From NCBI GenBank assembly GCA_018241405.1, contig JAFEDY010000003.1, positions 38,172-102,171 of the forward strand: a stretch of 64,000 bases of DNA. Direction: 5' to 3'. Below, one piece after another: positions 17,117-28,355 of the stretch; the stretch's first letter is position 1; every line of letters starts with the position of its first letter. The translations under genes were made by a program, and so were the position numbers. The DNA is from Pseudomonadota bacterium. Lineage in GTDB: Bacteria > Pseudomonadota > Gammaproteobacteria > Burkholderiales > Burkholderiaceae_C. Under the pieces are notes generated by a model that was not told where the DNA came from, did no database searches, and worked only from the letters and a program-made list of their open reading frames with translations.

Positions 17117-17904
17117 TGATGGCGGACAAGGCAACGGGCCACGCGCTGGAGTTGGTGGATTTGCGCAAGAGTTTCGGCAAGACCGAGATCATCCGCGGCG
17201 CCACCCTGGCCGTGCGCGCCGGCGAGCGCGTGGCCATCATCGGCCCCAATGGCGCGGGCAAGAGCACGCTGTTCAACCTGATCAGCGGGCGCTTTGCGCC
17301 CACCAGCGGCCAGGTGCTGCTGCACGGCGCGCGCATTGACGGCAAGAAGCCCTTCGAGATCAACCGCATGGGGCTGTCGCGCAGCTTTCAGATCACCAAC
17401 ATCTTCGGCAGGCTCAGCGTGTTCGAGAACCTGCGCTGCGCCGTGCTCTGGAGCCTGGGCTATCGCTATGCGTTCTGGCGCTTTCTGTCGCGGCTGCAGG
17501 ACGCCAACGAGCGCGCCGAGCAGCTCATGGAGATGATCCGCCTGCACCGAAAGCGCGACACCCTGGCCATGAACCTGACCTATGCCGAGCAGCGCGCGCT
17601 GGAGATCGGCATCACCATCGCCGGCGGCGCCAGCGTGATCCTGCTCGATGAACCCACGGCGGGCATGAGCAAGAGCGAGACCACGCGCTTCATCCACCTC
17701 ATCAGGGAGGTGACCGAAGGGCGCACCCTGCTGACCGTGGAGCACGACATGGGCGTGGTCTTCGGCCTGGCCGACCGCATCGCCGTGGTGGTCTATGGCG
17801 AGGTCATCGCCTTCGACACGCCCGAGGCCGTTCGCGCCAACCCGCGTGTGCAGGAAGCCTACCTGGGCTCGGTGATTGCCACGCAGCAGGCGGAGGGACA
17901 CTGA
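17116..17904 (+). CDS. livG: Branched-chain-type ABC ATPase LivG
   Basis: A 262-residue ATP-binding subunit. Walker A is GPNGAGKSTLFNLISG. The ABC signature region is variant: NLTYAEQRALEIGITI in place of LSGGQ. Walker B is ASVILLDEPTAGMS, and the switch histidine is in TVEHDMGVVF. The C-terminal YGEVIAFDTPEAVRANPRVQEAYLG is typical of LivG. AGGAGG at 17103-17107 precedes paired ATGs at 17116 and 17119. The first overlaps the livM stop. It powers the LivH/LivM pore together with LivF. Confidence 0.94.
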   Translation: MMADKATGHALELVDLRKSFGKTEIIRGATLAVRAGERVAIIGPNGAGKSTLFNLISGRFAPTSGQVLLHGARIDGKKPFEINRMGLSRSFQITNIFGRLSVFENLRCAVLWSLGYRYAFWRFLSRLQDANERAEQLMEMIRLHRKRDTLAMNLTYAEQRALEIGITIAGGASVILLDEPTAGMSKSETTRFIHLIREVTEGRTLLTVEHDMGVVFGLADRIAVVVYGEVIAFDTPEAVRANPRVQEAYLGSVIATQQAEGH

Positions 17905-18599
17905 TGCTGAGCGTGGAGAAACTGCACGCCTACTACGGCAAGAGCCATGTGCTGCATGGCGTGAGCTTCGAGGTGCGGCCGGGCGAGATCGTGGCGCTGC
18001 TGGGGCGCAACGGCTCGGGCCGCTCGACCGCCGCCAAGGCCATCATGGGGCTGGTGGACTGGCAGGGCTTCATCGCCTGGAAGGGCCAGAACCTGGCCGG
18101 CAAGAAGGCCTACGAGATCGCCCACCTGGGCCTGGGCTACGTGCCCGAGAGCCGCGACGTGTTCCCCCACCTGACCGTGCAGCAGAACCTGCTGCTGGGC
18201 CAGAAGGGCAGCGGCAGAAACAGCCGCTGGAGCTTTGACGACATGTACGCCATGTTCCCGCGCCTCAAGGAGCGGCGCGACGTGGAGGCCGGTGTGCTGT
18301 CCGGCGGCGAGCAGCAGATGCTGACCCTGTGCCGCACGCTCATGGGCGACCCGGACCTCATCATCATCGACGAGCCCACCGAGGGCCTGGCGCCAAAAAT
18401 AGTCGAGCTGGTGGCCGAGTACCTGACCCGGCTCAAGCAGCGCGGCGTCGCGGTGCTGCTCATCGAGCAAAAGCTCACCATCGCCATGAGCATCTCCGAC
18501 CGCGCCCTGGTCATGGGCCACGGCAGCATCGTGTTCCAGGGCACGCCCGACGCGCTGCGCTGCAACGGCCATGTGCGCAAGGAGTGGCTGGAGGTGTGA
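17904..18599 (+). CDS. livF: Branched-chain-type ABC ATPase LivF
   Basis: A 231-residue ATPase, the partner of LivG. LHAYYGKSHVLHGVSFEV is the LivF opening. Walker A is LGRNGSGRSTAAKAIMG, with Arg in place of the usual Lys: GRNGSGRST against GxxGxGKST. LSGGEQQMLTLCRTLM and LIIIDEPTEGLAPKIV are the signature and Walker B. The K-to-R change in the P-loop is unusual and may weaken ATP hydrolysis in this half. The ATG overlaps the livG stop (TGATG). A hairpin of the dispersed repeat type follows within 30 bases. Confidence 0.94.
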   Translation: MLSVEKLHAYYGKSHVLHGVSFEVRPGEIVALLGRNGSGRSTAAKAIMGLVDWQGFIAWKGQNLAGKKAYEIAHLGLGYVPESRDVFPHLTVQQNLLLGQKGSGRNSRWSFDDMYAMFPRLKERRDVEAGVLSGGEQQMLTLCRTLMGDPDLIIIDEPTEGLAPKIVELVAEYLTRLKQRGVAVLLIEQKLTIAMSISDRALVMGHGSIVFQGTPDALRCNGHVRKEWLEV

Positions 18600-18617
18600 C
18601 TCCTTTCAGGCAGAAAC

Positions 18618-18664
18618 TGGCGCTTGGCGCAGAACGGATGTGCGCCAGCAGCTACTGAAAATAT
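18618..18664 (+). repeat. Dispersed GCGC palindrome, copy after livF
   Basis: TGGCGCA (18625-18631) and TGCGCCA (18641-18647) form a stem with a nine-base loop, followed by GCAGCTACTGAAAATATA. Read on the other strand it begins TTTTCAGTAGCTGCTGGCGC, which parallels TTTTGATAGCTATCAGCGC of the copy at 26.3 kb. This is the weakest match of the four stem-loop copies. Confidence 0.4.
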
Positions 18665-18796
18665 AGTGAACCGGCACCCGGGCCGCAGGCCTTGTCCCGG
18701 TTGAGACACGCAAACCCGGCCACAGGCCCTAGACTTCCGCGTAAAAACGCACGATCGTACTTTTTAATCCATCCCCCATTCCAGAGGAACGACAGC

Positions 18797-20896
<2,100 letters not shown>

Positions 20897-20922
20897 TGGC
20901 AACGAATTAAAGGAATAGGCAT

Positions 20923-22098
<1,176 letters not shown>

Positions 22099-22125
22099 GG
22101 TCGGGCGCGGGTCTATGCTTGGCAT

Positions 22126-22626
22126 ATGCCTGCAATCCGCACCCTGCTCATCGTCTACCACTCGCTGACCGGCGGCACGGCCCAGATGGCCGAGGCCGCG
22201 CGCGCCGGCGCCTCGGCCGAACCCGCGGTGACGGTGCGCCTCGTGCACGCGTCGCAGGCCGGGCCGGACGACGTGCTGGCCGCCGACGGCTACCTGTTTG
22301 CCACGCCGGAAAATCTGGCAGCCATGAGCGGCCAGCTCAAGGACTTCTTCGACCGCAGCTACTACGGGGCGCTGGAGCGTATCAACGGCCGCCCCTATGC
22401 CAGCGTGATCTGCGCCGGCAGCGACGGCCAGAATGCCGCGCGCCAGATCGCGCGCATTGCCACGGGCTGGCGCCTCAAGGAGGTGGCCGAGCCGCTGATC
22501 GTCTGCACCCATGCCCAGACGCCCGAGGCCATCCTGGCGCCCAAGCAGATTCCCGCCGACGAGCTCGAACGCTGCCGCGCCCTGGGCGAGGCCCTGGCCA
22601 CGGGGCTGGTGCTGGGCGTCTTTTAG
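22126..22626 (+). CDS. Flavodoxin-like / NAD(P)H-dependent FMN reductase-like protein
   Basis: A 166-residue flavodoxin-fold protein. LLIVYHSLTGGTAQMAEAARAG is the FMN phosphate-binding loop, and TPENLAAMSGQLKDFFDRSYY is the isoalloxazine-loop region of the NADPH-dependent FMN reductase/WrbA group. It could supply electrons to a dehydrogenase or reductase of the neighbouring acid-degradation genes. It follows the thiolase by 27 bases and may be the last gene of that run. The partner is unknown. Confidence 0.85.
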   Translation: MPAIRTLLIVYHSLTGGTAQMAEAARAGASAEPAVTVRLVHASQAGPDDVLAADGYLFATPENLAAMSGQLKDFFDRSYYGALERINGRPYASVICAGSDGQNAARQIARIATGWRLKEVAEPLIVCTHAQTPEAILAPKQIPADELERCRALGEALATGLVLGVF

Positions 22627-22709
22627 GTGCTGTTGCATCGTGCCCATACCTGCCCTGCGGATATGTCCCGAAATCCCTCGGCCTTTGACCCCATGCGACA
22701 AGGACAAAA

Positions 22710-23099
22710 ATGACCAGCCTTTCCTTTTTCTCGGTGTTTGGTGGTGCCGGCCTGGGCGCGGTGCTGCGCTGGTGGCTGGGCAGCTGGCTGAATCCGGTGT
22801 TTCCCACCATACCCCTGGGCACCGTCGCCGCCAATTTCCTGGGTGGCCTGTTGATCGGCTTTTTCAGCGCCTATTTCAGCCACCGTTCCGGACTGCCCCC
22901 GGAGCTGCGCCTGCTGATCATCACCGGCTTTCTGGGAGGGCTGACGACGTTCTCCACCTTTTCGGCCGAAGTGTTCACGCTGATCGCCCGCCAGGAATAC
23001 GCCTGGGCCCTGGGTGCGGCCGGCCTGCACCTGGGCGGCTCGCTGCTGTTGACCGGCGTGGGTGTCTTCCTGGCACAGTGGCTGGTGATTCGCAGCTGA
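22710..23099 (+). CDS. crcB: Fluoride channel CrcB/Fluc
   Basis: A 129-residue four-helix membrane protein. [30 protein letters not shown] and [16 protein letters not shown] are the Fluc signatures. The asparagine in VAANFLGG and the phenylalanines in [12 protein letters not shown] line the fluoride pathway. It exports toxic fluoride as a dual-topology dimer. The leader (22627-22709) contains no fluoride-riboswitch-like structure that I can see. AAGGACAAAA precedes the ATG. A DUF190 gene follows 67 bases downstream, a common pairing. Confidence 0.95.
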   Translation: MTSLSFFSVFGGAGLGAVLRWWLGSWLNPVFPTIPLGTVAANFLGGLLIGFFSAYFSHRSGLPPELRLLIITGFLGGLTTFSTFSAEVFTLIARQEYAWALGAAGLHLGGSLLLTGVGVFLAQWLVIRS

Positions 23100-23166
23100 G
23101 AACGAGACTCCAGCCCTTCGCGCATGGGCAGAGGCATGTCGCACCCCACCACCAAGGAGAACCCTC

Positions 23167-23514
23167 ATGCAAGGCGTCCTGATCAAGTTCTATGTGCAGG
23201 AAAACAGCCGCCACCACGGCGTGCTTGTGTATGAGTGGCTGCTGGAGCAGGCCAGGGGGCTCGGCATCGGCGGCGGCACGGCGTTTCGTGCCATCGCCGG
23301 CTTCGGGCGCCACGGCCATCTGCACGAGGAGCATTTCTTTGAACTGGCGGGCGATCTGCCGGTGCAGGTCGGCTTCGCGCTCAAGGAGCCCGATGCGCAG
23401 CGTCTTCTGGAGCACCTGGCCAAGGAGAACCTGCCGCTGTTCTACCTCACGCAACCGGTCGAGATGGGCGTGATCGGTCGCACGCTGCAGGATCCGCCCG
23501 CGGCGGGTGGCTGA
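23167..23514 (+). CDS. DUF190 family protein
   Basis: A 115-residue PII-like fold protein (DUF190). LIKFYVQENSRHHGVLVYEWLLEQARGLG and GGTAFRAIAGFGRHG are family hallmarks. Members often sit beside crcB and may bind nucleotides or regulate the channel, but no activity is established. AAGGAG lies 7 bases before the ATG. The last 68 bases overlap the 3' end of the convergent MFS gene. Confidence 0.9.
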   Translation: MQGVLIKFYVQENSRHHGVLVYEWLLEQARGLGIGGGTAFRAIAGFGRHGHLHEEHFFELAGDLPVQVGFALKEPDAQRLLEHLAKENLPLFYLTQPVEMGVIGRTLQDPPAAGG

Positions 23515-24769
23515 CTGGGCGCTCTAAGCCCGCGGCCAGGGGTGCAGGCCGCCCCGGCAGCAGCAGCGCCACACCGGCGGCCAGCATCAGCAGCGCGCCC
23601 GACAGGCCGAAGGCGACCCAGTGCGTGCCGAAATGCTCATAGCCCCAGCCGCCCAGCCAGGAGCTGATCATGGCCCCCATCTGGTGGCCCAGGTAGGCCC
23701 AGCCGTAGAGCACGCCCACCATGCGCACGCCGTAGGTGTCGGCGAGGATGGCCGAGGACAGCGCGATGGCGCCCGCCCAGGCGATGCCGCCGATCACCGA
23801 GGTGCCGTACAGCTCCAGCGCGCTGCCCGCCAGCAGCAGCGCGAAAAAGCCCAGGCCGCGCGTGCAGAAAATGGCGGCCAGCAGCTTGCGCCGCGGCAGG
23901 CGGTCGGCCAGGCGGCCCAGCAGCACGGTGCTGGGAATGGCCACCAGCCCGATCAGGCCGATGCCGAAGGCGCTGGTGGTGGCGTCAAAGCCATGGTCCA
24001 TCAGCATGGGCATGCCGTGCGTGCCCAGCAGGTTCATGCTGAAGCCGCAGGCAAACAGCCCCAGCGTGATCTTCAGGAAGGTGCCCGTGCGCATGGCCTG
24101 CAGCAGCGTGTAGTGCTGGCCCACGGGCGCTGCGGGGTTGGCACTGGGCACCGCGCCGGGCAGCGGGGCGTCGCCGTCGGGCGGAGCCTCATCGCGTATC
24201 AGCCATAGTGCCGCAGGTACCGTCACGGCCGCAAACAAGGCGGCAAAGCCCAGCAGCGTGGCCTGCCAGCTGGCGTACTGCAGGGCCAGGCCCAGGGTGG
24301 GCGTCATGATGGCGATGCCGGCCATGGAGCCCGTGGACAGGAAGAACAGCGCCATGCCGCGGCGGCGGTGGAACCAGCGGCTGATGACGGGCGTGAGCGC
24401 CACCGGGCTGGTGAAGCCCGCGCCGATGGACATCAGGATGCCAAAGCTCAGCAGCAGCTGCAGCGGCGTGCGCGCCTTCACCGCCCACAGCGTGGCGACC
24501 ACCAGCATGGCCGTGCCCACCAGCAGCACGAAGCGTGTGCCCCGGCGCGCCACCAGCCAGCCCGCCAGCGGCATGGCGATGCCATAGCACAGCATGCCCA
24601 CGGCCACGATGGACGACAGCAGGCTGCGCGAGAAGCCCAGGTCTCGGGCCATGGGCAGGAACAGCGGCCCCAGGCCCAGGCGCAGGCCCACGGTGAGGGC
24701 GGTGAGCACGGTGGCAGCGGCCACGATGTTCCAGCCAAAGTACCAGCGTGGGGCGTTGTGGGAGGGCAT
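23447..24769 (-). CDS. MFS transporter, monocarboxylate-porter-like
   Basis: A 440-residue major facilitator with about twelve helices. FGWNIVAAATVLTALTVGLR at the start and VARRGTRFVLL and LGRLADRLPRRKLL for the two loop-2-3 type motifs resemble bacterial MFS carriers of the monocarboxylate/oxalate group. A central cytoplasmic loop rich in Pro and Ala separates the halves. The last 22 or so residues are rich in Pro and Arg and are encoded antisense to the 3' end of the DUF190 gene, so they are probably not functional. The substrate is unknown. It diverges from an SDR gene across a gap with a short tandem repeat. Confidence 0.88.
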   Translation of the reverse strand: MPSHNAPRWYFGWNIVAAATVLTALTVGLRLGLGPLFLPMARDLGFSRSLLSSIVAVGMLCYGIAMPLAGWLVARRGTRFVLLVGTAMLVVATLWAVKARTPLQLLLSFGILMSIGAGFTSPVALTPVISRWFHRRRGMALFFLSTGSMAGIAIMTPTLGLALQYASWQATLLGFAALFAAVTVPAALWLIRDEAPPDGDAPLPGAVPSANPAAPVGQHYTLLQAMRTGTFLKITLGLFACGFSMNLLGTHGMPMLMDHGFDATTSAFGIGLIGLVAIPSTVLLGRLADRLPRRKLLAAIFCTRGLGFFALLLAGSALELYGTSVIGGIAWAGAIALSSAILADTYGVRMVGVLYGWAYLGHQMGAMISSWLGGWGYEHFGTHWVAFGLSGALLMLAAGVALLLPGRPAPLAAGLERPVSHPPRADPAACDRSRPSRPVA

Positions 24770-24787
24770 ATCCGGGTGCGGTCGGTG

Positions 24788-24810
24788 GTGCAGTGGGTAG
24801 TGCAGTGGGT
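24788..24810 (+). repeat. Tandem repeat GTGCAGTGGGT, two copies
   Basis: Exact 11-base copies at 24788-24798 and 24800-24810, a 12-base period. A partial third GGTGCG follows. It sits 18 bases upstream of the MFS start and in the divergent gap with the SDR gene. It could affect either promoter or be a small slippage product. Confidence 0.5.
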
Positions 24811-24970
24811 GGTGCGATCAATCCGCCTTTGTACGCCATTCTTCGCGGCCGCGTCATCGCCATTGGCGCTGGGCGCGCTCGTGGCCTGCTGGCATCGCTT
24901 TGGTGACAGCTGCGGTGCGGCCTGGGCGCCACAATCGCCGCTTTGCACAGCTCAAACGGAGACTTCAACC

Positions 24971-25762
24971 ATGGCACGTACCGTGCAACAGCTTTTCGAC
25001 CTCTCGGGCAAGACCGCCCTGGTGACGGGCGGCTCGCGTGGCCTGGGCCTGCAGATGGCGCATGCGCTCGGTGAGGCGGGCGCACGCATCATGCTCAGCT
25101 CGCGCAAGGCCGAGGATCTGGAACAGGCCTGCGCCGAGCTGCAGGCCGCCGGCATAGACGCGCGCTGGATCGCCGCCGACTGCGCGCGCGAGGACGACAT
25201 CGCGCGCCTGGCGCGTGAGACGCTGGAGCGCATGGGCGATGTGGACATCCTGATCAACAACGCCGGCGCCAGCTGGGGCGCGCCGGCCGAGGACCACCCG
25301 CTGGCCGCCTGGGACAAGGTCATGAACCTCAACGTGCGCGGCTACTTCCTGCTGTCGCAGGCGATTGCCAAGCACAGCATGATCCCGCGCCGCGGCGGGC
25401 GCATCATCAACGTGGCCTCCATCGCGGGCCTGGCCGGCAATCCCTTCGAGATGAAGACCGTTGCCTACAACACCTCCAAGGGCGCGGTGATCAACTTCAC
25501 GCGCGCGCTGGCGGGTGAGTGGGGCGCCTACGGCATAGGCGTCAACGCCATCTGCCCGGGCTTCTTCAAGACAAGGATGACCACCGTGCTCATCGAAACC
25601 TTGAGCGAGGAAAAAATGACCGCCCAGGCGCCGCTGCGCCGCCTGGGCGACGACGAGGACCTCAAGGGCATCACGCTGCTGTACGCCAGCGACGCGGGCA
25701 AGCACATCACCGGCCAGTGGCTGGCGGTCGATGGCGGCGTGAGTGCCATCCTGGGTGGCTGA
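24971..25762 (+). CDS. Short-chain dehydrogenase/reductase
   Basis: A 263-residue classical SDR. The cofactor motif is TGGSRGLGLQMA. NNAGASW and the NVASIAGLAGNP serine are present, and the catalytic Tyr and Lys are in YNTSKGAVINFTRA. ICPGFFKTRMT and WLAVDGGVSAILGG complete the fold. It oxidises or reduces a hydroxy/keto substrate with NAD(P)(H). The subgroup resembles gluconate-5-dehydrogenase and 3-oxoacyl reductases, but the substrate is not fixed by sequence. A hotdog thioesterase gene follows 66 bases downstream. Confidence 0.9.
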   Translation: MARTVQQLFDLSGKTALVTGGSRGLGLQMAHALGEAGARIMLSSRKAEDLEQACAELQAAGIDARWIAADCAREDDIARLARETLERMGDVDILINNAGASWGAPAEDHPLAAWDKVMNLNVRGYFLLSQAIAKHSMIPRRGGRIINVASIAGLAGNPFEMKTVAYNTSKGAVINFTRALAGEWGAYGIGVNAICPGFFKTRMTTVLIETLSEEKMTAQAPLRRLGDDEDLKGITLLYASDAGKHITGQWLAVDGGVSAILGG

Positions 25763-25828
25763 CCAGGCCTGTGCGCGAACCGTGGCCGGCGGCTATCCTT
25801 GCCGTTTCCGTATTTTCAGGAGCCGACC

Positions 25829-26248
25829 GTGCTGGACTTTGGTGCCGACATTCCCTTCGTCAAAGAGCTGGGCTTTGCCCTGCACCGCATGCATGGCGGC
25901 GAGTCCGAGCTGCGCTATGTGGCGCGGCCCGAACACACCAACTCGTATGGCGTGATGCATGGCGGCGCCGTCATGACGCTGCTGGACGTGGCCATGGCCA
26001 CGGCCGCGCGCAGTGATACGCCGGACATGGGCGTGGTCACCATCGAGATGAAGTCGAGCTTCATGCGTCCCGCGCGCGGGCCCATGGTGGCGCGCGGCCG
26101 GCTGATCCAACGCACGCGTTCCATCGCCTTTGCCGAGGCCTGGGTGCATGACGCCGAGGGCCGGCTCTGCAGCCAGTCCACGGGCACCTTCAAGTACGTG
26201 CCCAAGGCCCAGCCGGGTGCGGGGCAGGGCAGCATCTCCACCGATTGA
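25829..26248 (+). CDS. PaaI-type hotdog thioesterase
   Basis: A 139-residue hotdog-fold thioesterase. NSYGVMHGGAVMTLLDVAMATAA is the family catalytic region, with the conserved HGG. SSFMRPARGP and RTRSIAFAEAWV follow. It should hydrolyse acyl- or aryl-CoA esters. The GTG at 25829 is preceded by CAGGAG at a good distance. An alternative TTG at 25799 has none. It lies between an SDR and an MDR reductase in the same direction, suggesting a loose CoA-ester metabolism group. Confidence 0.88.
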   Translation: MLDFGADIPFVKELGFALHRMHGGESELRYVARPEHTNSYGVMHGGAVMTLLDVAMATAARSDTPDMGVVTIEMKSSFMRPARGPMVARGRLIQRTRSIAFAEAWVHDAEGRLCSQSTGTFKYVPKAQPGAGQGSISTD

Positions 26249-26250
26249 AA

Positions 26251-26310
26251 TTTTAGTCAAATATGCATTTGGCGCTTATGTATCAAGCGCTGATAGCTAT
26301 CAAAATTGAA
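26251..26310 (-). repeat. Dispersed GCGC palindrome, copy between thioesterase and reductase genes
   Basis: GGCGCTT (26271-26277) and AAGCGCT (26285-26291) form a stem with a seven-base loop, flanked by TGATAGCTATCAAAA (26291-26305). On the minus strand it reads TTTTGATAGCTATCAGCGCTT and onward. The same arrangement recurs at 34.47, 37.63 and 54.45 kb. It sits wholly between genes. Confidence 0.7.
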
Positions 26311-26341
26311 TCAACCCAAACCCGTCCGGAGACCCTCCACC

Positions 26342-27358
26342 ATGCCGCGCAATGCACAAATCCTGCTCGACAACCGCCCCCAGGGCGAGGCCACGGTGGA
26401 CAACTTTCGCCTGGTCACCAACGACACCCCCGCGCTGCAGGAAGGCCAGGTGCTGGTGCGCCACCATTACCTGAGTCTGGACCCCTACATGCGCGGGCGC
26501 ATGAACGACAGCAAGAGCTACGCCGCCTGCCAGCCCCTGGGCCAGGTGATGATGGGCGGCACCGTGGGCGAGGTGGTCGAGAGCCGCCACAGCGCCTACG
26601 CCGTGGGCGACAAGGTGGTGGGCATGGGCGGCTGGCAGGAGTGGAGCGTGGCCGATGGCGCCGCGCCCGGCATGCTGCGCAAGGTCGATACCCGCCAGAT
26701 CCCGCTGTCGTACTACCTGGGCGCGGTGGGCATGCCGGGCGTGACGGCTTGGTATGGCCTCACGCAGATCATTGATCCCAAGCCCGGCCAGACCCTGGTG
26801 GTCAGCGCCGCCAGCGGCGCCGTGGGCAGCAGCTTTGGCGCGCTGGCCAAGGCGCGCGGCTGCCGCGTGGTGGGCATTGCCGGCGGGCCCGACAAATGTC
26901 GCTACGTGACCGGGGAGCTGGGTTTTGACGCTTGCATAGACCACCGCGCGCATGGCGACCTGGCCTCTATGTCCCAGGCCCTGAAAGCCGCCTGCCCCGA
27001 TGGCATCGACGGCTATTTCGAGAACGTGGGCGGCCATATCCTCGACGCCGTGCTGCTGCGCGCCAATGCGTTTGCGCGCGTGGCCCTGTGCGGCATGATC
27101 GCCGGCTACGACGGCCAGCCGCTGCCGCTCTTGAACCCGGCGCTGCTGCTCATCAACCGCATGAAAGTCGAGGGCTTCATCGTCAGCGAGCACATGGAGG
27201 TCTGGCCCGCTGCGCTCAAGGAGCTCGCTGGCCTGGTCGCCAGCGGCCGGCTGCGCCCGCGCGAGAGCATCGCCCAGGGCCTGGCCGCCGCGCCCCAGGC
27301 GTTTCTGGACCTGCTCAAGGGCGGCAACTTCGGCAAGCAGCTGGTGAAGCTGATTTGA
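26342..27358 (+). CDS. NADP-dependent MDR oxidoreductase (CurA/YncB-like)
   Basis: A 338-residue zinc-independent medium-chain reductase. HYLSLDPYMRGRMND near the start, VVSAASGAVGSSFGALAKARGC as the nucleotide-binding loop, and YFENVGGHILDAVL are typical of the prostaglandin-reductase/YncB/CurA group. That group reduces alpha,beta-unsaturated ketones and aldehydes with NADPH. The ATG at 26342 gives the usual start. The upstream in-frame codons come from the palindromic repeat. The physiological substrate is unknown. Confidence 0.92.
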   Translation: MPRNAQILLDNRPQGEATVDNFRLVTNDTPALQEGQVLVRHHYLSLDPYMRGRMNDSKSYAACQPLGQVMMGGTVGEVVESRHSAYAVGDKVVGMGGWQEWSVADGAAPGMLRKVDTRQIPLSYYLGAVGMPGVTAWYGLTQIIDPKPGQTLVVSAASGAVGSSFGALAKARGCRVVGIAGGPDKCRYVTGELGFDACIDHRAHGDLASMSQALKAACPDGIDGYFENVGGHILDAVLLRANAFARVALCGMIAGYDGQPLPLLNPALLLINRMKVEGFIVSEHMEVWPAALKELAGLVASGRLRPRESIAQGLAAAPQAFLDLLKGGNFGKQLVKLI

Positions 27359-27422
27359 CGCACTGGCGCAGGGGCCGGGCGCCCGGGCGCATCATCTACG
27401 TCTTGCCCGCCGGAGCCGCACC

Positions 27423-28346
27423 ATGACCGAGCTCATACTGCACCACTACCCCGCATCGCCGTTTGCGCACAAGGCGCGCTGCGTGCTCGGTTTCAAGCGG
27501 CTGGCGTGGAAGTCCGTCATCGTGCCCACCGTCATGCCCAAACCCGACGTGGTGGCGCTCACCGGCGGCTACCGGCGCACGCCCTTCCTGCAGATAGGTG
27601 CCGACATCTATTGCGATACCGCGCTGATCTGCGATGTGCTGGAGCACCGGCGGCCCGAGCCCACCCTGTTCCCGCCGCACCTCAAAGGCGTCTCGCGCGT
27701 GTTCGCGCAATGGGCCGACACCACGCTGTTTGCCGCCGCCATGGCCTACAACCTGCAGCCGCGCGCGGCCGAGGCGCTGTTTGCCAACTTTCCCGCGGGC
27801 GCGGCCCAGGCCTTCAGCGCCGACCGGCGCGCCATGGGCATGGCCCACCCTCAGCCGCAGGACGCGGCCGCCGCCTACCGCTCCTACCTGCGGCGCATCG
27901 CCAATATGGTGGAGGAGCACGACTTTTTATTCGGCGCCGAGCCCTGCGTGGCCGACTTCGCCGCCTACCACCCGCTGTGGTTCACGCGCCAGTGCGTGCC
28001 GGTGATGGCCGACATTCTGAATGCCACGCCCGCCGTGTTCGAATGGATGGATCGCCTGGCCGCGCTGGGCCAGGGCCGGCCCGAGAAGTTCAGCGCCCAG
28101 GACGCCATCACCGTCGCCGCGGGCGCCGTGCCCGAGCCGCTGCCGCCCGAGACCTTCCAGGACGAGCATGGCATCGCCCTGGGCAGCCGCGTCAGCATTG
28201 CCGCCGAGAGCTTCGGCACCGAGCCCACCGAGGGCCGCCTGATCGCCGCCACGCGCACGCGCTACACGTTGGCGCGCACCGACCCGCGTGCGGGCGAGCT
28301 GCATGTGCACTTTCCGCGCATCGGCTATGTGCTGAGGGCCGTCTGA
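27423..28346 (+). CDS. Glutathione S-transferase family protein with extra C-terminal domain
   Basis: A 307-residue protein. Residues 1-80 form a thioredoxin-like GST N-domain (HHYPASPFAHKARCVLGFK, GGYRRTPFLQIGADIYCDTALI). About 95-210 is the all-helical C-domain (FLFGAEPCVADFAAYHPLW). After about residue 235 an additional segment of some 65 residues follows (GIALGSRVSIAAESFGTEP, TRYTLARTDP, LHVHFPRIGYVL). It looks like a small beta domain and is absent from ordinary GSTs of about 210 residues. The active-site serine may be the one in SPFAHK. The substrate and the role of the extra domain are unknown. Confidence 0.85.
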   Translation: MTELILHHYPASPFAHKARCVLGFKRLAWKSVIVPTVMPKPDVVALTGGYRRTPFLQIGADIYCDTALICDVLEHRRPEPTLFPPHLKGVSRVFAQWADTTLFAAAMAYNLQPRAAEALFANFPAGAAQAFSADRRAMGMAHPQPQDAAAAYRSYLRRIANMVEEHDFLFGAEPCVADFAAYHPLWFTRQCVPVMADILNATPAVFEWMDRLAALGQGRPEKFSAQDAITVAAGAVPEPLPPETFQDEHGIALGSRVSIAAESFGTEPTEGRLIAATRTRYTLARTDPRAGELHVHFPRIGYVLRAV

Positions 28347-28355
28347 CGAGACACA

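Noticed and set aside
22627..22709. Fluoride riboswitch before crcB
   Set aside because: The gap is short and lacks the conserved pseudoknot pattern by eye.
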